DNA of 64,000 nt, from the NCBI GenBank assembly GCA_022829145.1, contig CM040746.1, positions 21,549,332-21,613,331 on the forward strand, in the 5' to 3' direction. The translations under genes were made by a program, and so were the position numbers. The notes under the pieces are model-generated. The model had not been told where the DNA came from. It searched no databases and saw nothing but the letters and a program-made list of their open reading frames with translations. Every line of letters begins with the position of its first letter. The first letter of the stretch is position 1. Shown here piece after piece: positions 57,183-64,000 of this stretch. The DNA comes from Albula goreensis (taxonomy: Eukaryota; Chordata; Actinopteri; Albuliformes; Albulidae).

Positions 57183-60100
57183 CTGAGAAACAGAAAGACA
57201 GGATCAGAAAGACCAGCAGAGAGACACAAGTCCATACAGTAGATCAACCAAGTGTGCTATCAGACATGAAGTATTCACATATATACAGAGTATATATGCA
57301 AACAGTGCAAACAGTGCAAAATTTGCATTTACAGAGCATATTCACATACACTTGTATAAATAGGTGACTTGTACATAAAAAAGACAGACACACAGACAGA
57401 AAAACGTACTCACCAGTTCTAATGAAGATGAAGGCAGTGTAAGCTCCAAAGACAGCAGTGTAGGAAAACTGGAAAACTGAAAGTCACATACACATCCTTG
57501 TCATTTACCAATCAATAACTATCAATCCACAAACCACACAGCAATAGGCCAAATCTGTGGTGTGGTTTAAGAGGGAGTGTAAATGTGGAGTTTAGGGCAG
57601 TATAGATATGCTTCATATTTGTGAGGGCCATGTTGTTGAGAGGTGGGAAAGGTCTGTCTATGTGTGTGTGTGTGTGTGTGTGTGTACTGCAGACAGGAAG
57701 ATGGTGGACACAGTGCCCTGTCTGAAGCGCAGCAGCTCTATCACATGGTGGAAGTGTGCTGCAGAGACACACACATGCTGTCAGAGAGGCCACACTCACA
57801 CACATCTATGCACACATACACAACACTCACTCAAACACTAGCCTTAATCCAGTCACTTTCCACAGTGTCTGTTTCATATTTCACCTCCCCCCATCCCCCA
57901 GATTTCTACTGCCTATCTTAGGAGTGAACTTGTACACAAGGGCGAATTATAGACAAAAACAGGTACACAGTTGTAACAGACCAGGTAAAGAATCAGACAC
58001 ACACAGATGAGCATAGGCTCTTCAACACAGATAAGTATAGAATCAAAGCTGCAGAAGTATACACACAATCAGTAATTAGAGACTCCAGATAAATGTAAAT
58101 ATAGCCATACAGACACAGGTAAATACAAGTAGACAGATATGGAATAAAGACCAGTAGACTGAGGCGAGCAATAGATGAAGAGGATAAGCAGGGACTCACC
58201 TACTCCAAAGAAGAGTGGACAGGTGAAGATGGCGGTAGTGGGGCCTGCACAGGGCACCAGCATTGGCAGCATGCTGGCACGGAATACCAGCTCCTCCGTC
58301 AGCGGTGCTACCACCTGATTCCTTAGCCAGCGCATGTCACTCAAACACAGGGCCCAGAATGAGGGGTCTGACAGGCAGGGAGAGGAACACTACATGCTAT
58401 GATGCACCACCCATGCAAAATGGAAGATAACTGAAAATACCTCACTACTGTGCACTGCACAACTAACTGGCTTAATCCATATCTTTTCCTCATTACCATT
58501 GTCATCTCACTAAAGCAGGCCTTAAGCCACAGACAGTAATGCAGTAATGGTGCGGCTGGGAATAGAACACCAGGTCACAGGGTCCATGCCTGCTCCCCAA
58601 AAAAACGGCTTAGTATGGAAGTCAGATGGAGGCCAGTACAGCCCTTTCAACTGTAATTTTGTTAATTAAAATATATGTGGGTTTTTTTTTGGTGTTTTCA
58701 CTGTTTTTCTGAATGTATATAAGGAAAATCTGCAGATATCTTTCACTTACCAAAACACTTGTTCTGAATAATAACTAGATTTACAGCCATCTCATATTAA
58801 ACGGGCTGCTGACGTTCAATTAATTTATGTTAAAATGTGACTGCATTCAAACTTCTCCAAAAACTGATACTAAATTTAAAACACAACCTTTAACTCTTGT
58901 CATGTTATGTCACATACATTTGAAATAACTTCAAATGTTGTATTAATGCTTATACACAAGATCTGGAAACAACTGTAAACTGTATATGCAGGGGAATAAA
59001 GGGAGAGAAACAGAACAAGCAACAAAAGCATGTATCAGTCATACACTGCACAGCCACACTCACCAATCACCACTCTGATGCCATCCAGGAGACCCCAGGG
59101 ACAATCCACTGCTAACTGGATCAGGGGACCAAGGAACAGCACCTGGCAAGTGGGAGGGGGTCAGGACAGCATTTGAAGCATATATCACCTCGAGATAAAT
59201 GACATGTAAAGCGCACCACTGTAGAATGTATTATTTCAAAGTGACTTATTACCTATATGATTGATCTGTGAGAATTACATTTTGAAAACAACATCACAGC
59301 ACACAAAAAGCTATGCATCCTCTTTACTATGTAAACACAAGTAATATTCCACAGGTTTAAGACAAACTAGTCAAGATGTTTATGTCATGCATGCCTAACA
59401 TTAGTAATATATTGTGAAGACAGGCAGCTACAGCCTTCTACTATCTGCCAAAAAGGTGAGCAGTAACTGCAGAACCAATAGAGATCTGAAGAACAAGAAT
59501 TATTATGTCTGGATATACAAAGATGTAGCAGAAATGTTTTACCATGGTGAGCAGCAGAGGCAAGGTGGCAGCAGTCAGAATTCCCTCCAGCCGAATGCCC
59601 ATCAGTGCTAGCAAGGACGGCCCGGGCTACAGAAGGACAGAGAGTAGTAGACACGGGGTGCGAAAAATTAGAGAGTAAACAAATGAAAAAAGGGCCAAAG
59701 CACATAATAATAACAACAACCCTTTAATTTACACTTAATATGAACATCAAAGTCCTGTAAATCATGACATATTTTGACAGTGTCTTGCAGGACCAACTAG
59801 AATTTGAATATTCAAAAGCTTCTATGATGTTTTTTTCAGGGGCAGTAACTGATGAGTACACTTCTGCTCATATGCTATGCACTGTGTACAATACATGCTG
59901 TTACACAGGGTTTGGAATATTCTTCTCTGAGATTAATTTACACTCAATGTAATGGCTACTGTATAGTTTCAAATTGTTTGATGAATCTATTTATGCAAAT
60001 AGCCATCATATTCAAAAATATACATCCTTGTACACATTTCTTCCACACATTCACATACTTACATTTATTTTTACAAACCTGTTTTAGGCATTCATGCATT

Positions 60101-60986
60101 AGCGTTTGTTCATCCACATTCACAAATATCCCCATACAAGTCCCAATTGCAAACCATTTGTGTGGATCATAAGACATATTTATGAACATTATTTTGAGTG
60201 TTTACAGGATTGATGGCACTGATTTGATCTCATATGTAGGTGTAATATGTTGTGGTGTAGCGTTTGACGTATAGTATTTAGTAGAACTGCTACACATCAT
60301 TCCTTACAGCATGTCTCTTCAAACTGTCGTGTACTACACTCACCCTCACACCAGTGAGTTCCTTCCATGCCCACACAAAGACAGGTGATAAAGCAGAGAC
60401 GACAAGAACACTGGTGAAACGCCGCTTTATCACAGACGGGTGATCCCTGATGTACAGACACAAGTACACATACACACAGGTCAATAAAGAGTATGTGCAG
60501 AACCAAAGCTTTTTAGATAAAGTAAACCTATCTGACTTCATACAGGGCTCAGAGAACTCAGAACATCAGCCTAGGATGTTAGCCAAAACACCAACTGGAA
60601 TTTCAATCCCATAAGTCAATGCGAAAGCAATTTCACTTCAGCCAATTCATCAAATTCTAGTTATAGAAGAAGCTGGCTCGCTACCTAGCTATACCTTGGC
60701 TCTGGCGCCACAATTAAGTGATTCACAAGATAAATACTTATTTTAACATGACTAACCCACCCAATAGCTTGGATAACATTACAAAACATGACGATAACTA
60801 CAGACCATTAAAACAAAACTGTAGCTACCTAGGCAAATCGCTGCGCCACACGTATAAACTTCCAACGTAAGAACAAGAGAGCACCAAACAGGACAGAACA
60901 GATAACCAGCACAGTCCATCCGGAGGAACGAAATCGCCATTGTGATTTATTTTACGGGCGAATGATAAATCGTCATCTTCTGACAT
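56956..60986 (-). CDS. rce1: CAAX prenyl endopeptidase 2 (Ras-converting enzyme 1), eight coding exons
   Basis: After prenylation this ER-membrane protease removes the last three residues of CAAX proteins such as Ras. Coding exons on the minus strand are 60986-60829, 60446-60344, 59626-59543, 59142-59064, 58367-58200, 57758-57688, 57476-57414 and 57182-56956. Apart from the exon 6/7 junction, the introns begin GT, end AG and keep phase. The product is about 314-317 residues (human 329). Catalytic-family motifs are EELVFR (about 166-171), HFHH (199-202) and HSFCN near the C terminus (H252 and N256 in the longer model). Identity is close throughout, for example [10 protein letters not shown], [17 protein letters not shown], DMRWLRNQV and CNYMGFPA. 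At exon 6/7 the only GT donor leaves the frame one base short. Frame is kept only if exon 7 starts at the second AG (57468), or if one G is missing from the sequence. Chemistry and location are family knowledge. Confidence 0.95.
57414..57476 (-). CDS. rce1: rce1 coding exon 7
   Basis: With the homology-based start it encodes [20 protein letters not shown], ending G|GTGAGT. Two acceptors lie 8 bases apart: TTTCAG (exon from 57476) and TTCCAG (exon from 57468). Only the second keeps frame with the canonical exon 6 donor, and it drops the residues matching Ala/Val-Phe-Gln. Confidence 0.85.
57661..57685. repeat. (TG)n microsatellite abutting the rce1 exon 6 donor
   Basis: About twelve TG units (CA on the gene strand) occupy the intron from the fourth base of the donor onward. 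Confidence 0.95.
57688..57758 (-). CDS. rce1: rce1 coding exon 6 (catalytic His)
   Basis: It encodes (A)[20 protein letters not shown] and LSA. The acceptor is TCTGCAG. The only GT donor follows the GCA codon directly (GCA|GTACAC) and runs straight into a (TG)n microsatellite. Homology with other RCE1 proteins calls for one more base (GCAG) before the intron. Confidence 0.88.
58200..58367 (-). CDS. rce1: rce1 coding exon 5 (catalytic Glu-Glu)
   Basis: It encodes 55 full codons including [20 protein letters not shown], which holds the conserved EExxxR motif of the CAAX protease family, and ends in CPLFFGV. Acceptor CTGTCAG, donor G|GTGAGT. Confidence 0.96.
59064..59142 (-). CDS. rce1: rce1 coding exon 4
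   Basis: It encodes [20 protein letters not shown] and the following six residues. Acceptor TGCCAG and donor G|GTGAGT; it ends one base into an Asp codon. Confidence 0.93.
59543..59626 (-). CDS. rce1: rce1 coding exon 3
   Basis: It encodes 28 residues, from [10 protein letters not shown] to LPLLLTM, a membrane segment. It is flanked by CTGTAG and GTAAAA and is phase 0 at both ends. Confidence 0.93.
60344..60446 (-). CDS. rce1: rce1 coding exon 2
   Basis: It encodes [20 protein letters not shown] and ends at the GVR codons, AGG|GTGAGT. The acceptor is ACATCAG. The [12 protein letters not shown] stretch is identical to the human protein. Confidence 0.95.
60829..60986 (-). CDS. rce1: rce1 coding exon 1
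   Basis: It encodes the N terminus, starting MSEDDDLSF, and the first membrane helix with [10 protein letters not shown]. The exon ends CCTAG|GTAGCT, two bases into the Arg codon that exon 2 completes. The start has G at -3 in a GCGCC context. Its N terminus is shorter than the human protein's. Confidence 0.93.
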
Positions 60987-61160
60987 GGCGCGGGGGTCAG
61001 GGACCAGGGCTACGTTTATCGGGGAGACTATCGCTAACCCTCTATCCTACTTTTACAAGTTAACTCTTGAAAATTAAAATGAGGCCATGCTGCGGTTATG
61101 TTGGCTCGTAGTGCGTAAACCTAGAATTTTAGCGCTGAATTTTAACGTCATCATTTCCTT
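60987..61160 (-). promoter_or_regulatory. Probable rce1 promoter / 5' leader region
   Basis: The sequence just upstream of the rce1 ATG has more CpG than its surroundings, has no TATA box, and holds a CREB/ATF-type TGACGT half-site on the gene strand (61150-61145). This suits a housekeeping gene. The start site cannot be placed. Confidence 0.4.
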
Positions 61161-61376
61161 GTTCTGTTGTGGGTTTGTCGATGGACCGCCAGATAAACAT
61201 TAAAACTGCGGATGTAATTCCTTAACTCCCAAATAGCATGTATATTATGTGGTACCGGCTAAAAAAAGTGTAACATACACTAAAGTCTTCCTCGGAAAAA
61301 CTATGTGACATAAAGCTTAGTGACATCATCAAGCAGCGCTTCGGCTGGCAAAAGCCCCATACAGAGAGTAACCGAA

Positions 61377-61507
61377 GGGTGCGTCCCAATAGCTCAAAAA
61401 ACGTATTCGAATTTCCTCCCCTATCATTTCTCTCTTCTCTTCCATCTCTCTAATAGTGGGACATTGATGGGCACGAGGAAACATTTTTGTAGCGTTTGGG
61501 ATACGTC
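61377..61507. mobile_element. Probable short non-autonomous DNA element (hAT-like ends), decayed
   Basis: The left end GGGTGCGTCCCAATAGCT and the right end AGCGTTTGGGATACGTC are imperfect inverted copies about 130 bp apart. Internal TTCCTC and GAGGAAA words also face each other. Ends of this GTGCGTCCCAA type are common on teleost hAT-like miniature elements. No target duplication was found. Confidence 0.4.
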
Positions 61508-62189
61508 AAAATTTGACCGATCCTTTCCCACGCCTGTGAATGTTTTGATGATGTCAGACTCTGCGGGTTGGTCCTATAATCAAAGTGTTCGTTCTATGAT
61601 GCTACCCAGGCATCTCCAACTTTGAAGGAAAATTCAACTTTCAAATCCTCAACTGTGGGTTCTGCTTCTCTGGTCTAATATTGGGTTGCCAAGTAGGATA
61701 CAGAGAATGGAATTTGGGTCACAGATTAGAGGATGAAGCGTATTGTGAGTTTACAATTTGTTGTAACACAATCAGGGATATTGTTTATAGGAATGAATTG
61801 TCTATCGGGACATGTAGAAAGATATGTCCTGATAAACAAACACATGCGCTTTTACATGCATGGTTTAATTGACCATATTACACTCCACACAACAGAAGAC
61901 TTGTGACCACAATCCTGAGATCCATTAATTTTTTATTTTTCAAAGAATTATTACAATTTTAGCAGTCAAAAATATCCCAGAATAGATTTCTTGATGCCCT
62001 GAAGATTTAGGCCAATTCTGGGAGTCTCTCGGCCACTCTGGGAAGGTTTGGAAACCAGAAGTAGTGGACGAAAGAAGCAGTGAGAATGGCAGTGTACATT
62101 CAAATTAGGCAAGAGGAACCTGTGCAGGACCCTTATTGTGAAATGAACAAATCGAAAGCAAACTCAGTTCAAACTAAGTGTGATGGAGA

Positions 62190-62333
62190 AACAATTAAAC
62201 TATCTCAATTTTCTTGACTCCTCATTCTCTTCTTTCCTCATCTTGTCTCCTCCTCCTCTTAAGATATTTCTGGAATGGAAATAATTAGTAGAGGGAGAGA
62301 AGAAGATAATAGGTGAAATCGTTTGGGATGCAC
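62190..62333. mobile_element. Second decayed copy of the same type of element
   Basis: A pyrimidine-rich left half (TTCTTGACTCCTCATTCTC region), a purine-rich right half, and the terminal word TTTGGGATGCACTT. The last word is the complement of the GTGCGTCCCAA-type end seen at 61377. The left end is lost or unrecognisable. Confidence 0.3.
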
Positions 62334-63321
62334 TTAGAATTGTTTGCAGACATTGCTCTAACTTGCTATTGAGAATAGAGGCATGTGTTCATTTTCGTAA
62401 ATCAAACTTTACTTTTTTGAAGTGTTTCAATTATGTTATTACATCAACATTGGGTCACATCAGCAAGTCAAATATATTAATATTAGTGAGAAATAACAGC
62501 TCAACAATAGTTTACTGAAATTCTATAACATTTTTATTTATACATGTACATGCTGCATTTATATAATTAACAGCCTGTGAGTACAAATCTCTATCCATCC
62601 GTATAAAAGTGTATGAGCTTTTTCCTTTGCCTGTGGAATGCTTTATGGATATTAAGTCAGTGTAACCAAACATGTGTGGCCTGGACCCTTTACCTTGGTA
62701 TTACTGAAGCCATGCAGGTCTGCACTTGTTTGTAACCGTTTGAAACAGTGAGTTTATGGTGGAAATGTTGATGGGCAGTAGAGGGCCCTCTTTCCTTTGG
62801 ATCAAATGAAAAAATCCAATGCCACAGTGCAGCGATAGATGCACTGAGGTGTATAAGGTGCCATTCTTTGGATAAGAGCATAGAGTAAGGGCCTAACTCA
62901 CAGGCCTGAGTTCTTTCCAGAGTATTGTTTTAAATTTGCACATGTTATTAACTATCCTCCCACTTAATAATCCCCAGTAAGACTTATGGAAAAAGCAAGA
63001 TGTAGGTTATGATGTTGTATACTGGTTTTTCAAACTGTAGTTTAAATGTAAATTGGTTATGTACTTGTACTTGCTAGTTGAATCTAATATGAAACATCCC
63101 TTTAAATAATAAGTTAAAATCTTTTCTTGCATTGTTTTCACTCATCTAAAATGTTCCTTTTCAAATATATTTTAAAAAACACACTGCAAATAAATTACTA
63201 AGTGTTGTGAAACTGAGTTTACATGATATTTTCTGGCATCATTATAGGAATTCTTTCATACTTTTCCTTTCCTCCATTTGTTCCTGTGTCATGACAGATC
63301 CTGTCTTACATGGCACTTTAA

Positions 63322-63540
63322 ACATTACATTACATTAAAGGCATTTGTTAGACACTGTTATCCAGAGCGATTTACAAGGCAGGGTGCATGTAAATGGTAC
63401 AGAAACTGCAAAGATAACCCTAGAGAGGCGTAAAGTCCAAAGTGCTAAAGGTGACAGAACAGATCAGGACACCCCTATAGACTCTCTTGTAAAGGAGAAA
63501 ATTAACAACCTAGGTTAAAAACAAATAACAGCTGAAAACA
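63322..63540. mobile_element. Teleost interspersed repeat (SINE-like or non-autonomous element)
   Basis: CATTACATTACATTAAAGGC followed by ATTTGTTAGACACTG, then TTATCCAGAGCGATTTACAA. This is a diverged copy of a sequence found in very high copy number in many teleost genomes. The right boundary is uncertain, and the repeat family name was not determined here. Confidence 0.7.
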
Positions 63541-64000
63541 AGTGCAGATAAGTGCAGTGACATTACACGTATTCAGAGAGAAAAGTGTGACACTATGCCA
63601 AAGTAAACTAATACTCAGATTAATACTTAGAATGCTCAGGATAGGTGGTTTTCTTTCTGCTATTTTTCACCACAGTCTGCACTCTACTTGTAAGAATTTT
63701 CAAACAACAGTTTGTTCAAAATATCATAATGTAATGTGACTTCAAGTATATTGTGCTTTCATGCCTACGGTCTTGGATATCATGGCCTAAATTAATTCCA
63801 ACCAGTTTCCAGTTTCCCTTGACCAGACAAAGCAACGGTTTGGTAATAACTAAATGTACATTCCTAGCTTCTTGAGTTTGAAACTATGAGTCAGGCAACC
63901 ACAATAAAAAGGATGCTGTGAACCCAGACAACTGTCTAACTGCCAACTGAAAGCTACAAGCAGTTTTCTTTTTTAATTATTCATCCTGATTTAACCAAGC

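Larger units (their letters stand above)
61508..64000. other. Noncoding stretch upstream of rce1, no gene recognised
   Basis: Apart from the interspersed repeats listed separately there is no supportable exon. A short inverted repeat near 61803-61833 (GGGACAT / ATGTCC) and AT-rich sequence make up the rest. No gene divergent from rce1 is visible. Confidence 0.5.

Noticed and set aside
61330-61360. CGCTTCGGCTGGCA, slightly reminiscent of the start of U6 snRNA
   Set aside because: The rest of the U6 sequence and any T-run terminator are absent.
61320-61625. 101-codon frame upstream of rce1
   Set aside because: It overlaps the probable hAT-like miniature element and shows no conserved protein motif.

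Overview
The window reads as nuclear DNA from a ray-finned (teleost-type) fish. It is AT-rich and gene-poor, full of long (CA)n, (GA)n and (ATCT)n microsatellites, and its genes have vertebrate intron/exon structure (single-exon receptor and lectin genes, and one eight-exon gene with GT-AG introns). Nothing bacterial or viral is visible. The species cannot be named from sequence alone.

Three protein-coding genes can be supported. (1) An intronless somatostatin receptor on the + strand, 12510-13613. It belongs to the SSTR1/4/6 branch, and its neighbour makes sstr6 the best subtype. (2) An intronless group-XIV C-type lectin, CD248 (endosialin), on the - strand, 26558-28990. It is complete from signal peptide to PDZ-type C terminus, with an unusual Glu/Gln-rich 12-residue repeat array in its stalk. 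(3) rce1, the CAAX prenyl endopeptidase 2 gene, on the - strand. Eight coding exons were reconstructed between 60986 and 56956, with the catalytic Glu-Glu, His and His/Asn motifs present. One splice junction (exon 6/7) is out of step by one base.

Layout: 1-12509 is noncoding, with an (ATCT)n/(AT)n tract, a (CA)n/(TA)n tract and a possible untranslated first exon for the receptor. 12510-13613 is the receptor. 13614-26557 is noncoding, with several short hairpins, a 35-bp triple repeat and a diverged pair of ~130-bp copies. 26558-29079 is cd248 with a TATA-type promoter. 29080-56955 is a 28-kb stretch with no recognisable gene, holding a 29-copy, 29-bp minisatellite, foldback elements and a likely LINE tail. 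56956-60986 is rce1. 60987-64000 holds its promoter side and two or three decayed interspersed repeats.

The genes do not form a pathway: a peptide-hormone receptor, a cell-surface lectin of perivascular cells and an ER protease for Ras-type proteins. What links them is history. SSTR1 lies beside CLEC14A, and SSTR4 beside THBD/CD93, in human. The pair here, a third SSTR of that branch convergent with the fourth member of the lectin family, is what a third copy of the same ancestral block should look like, and CD248 and RCE1 are both on human 11q13.
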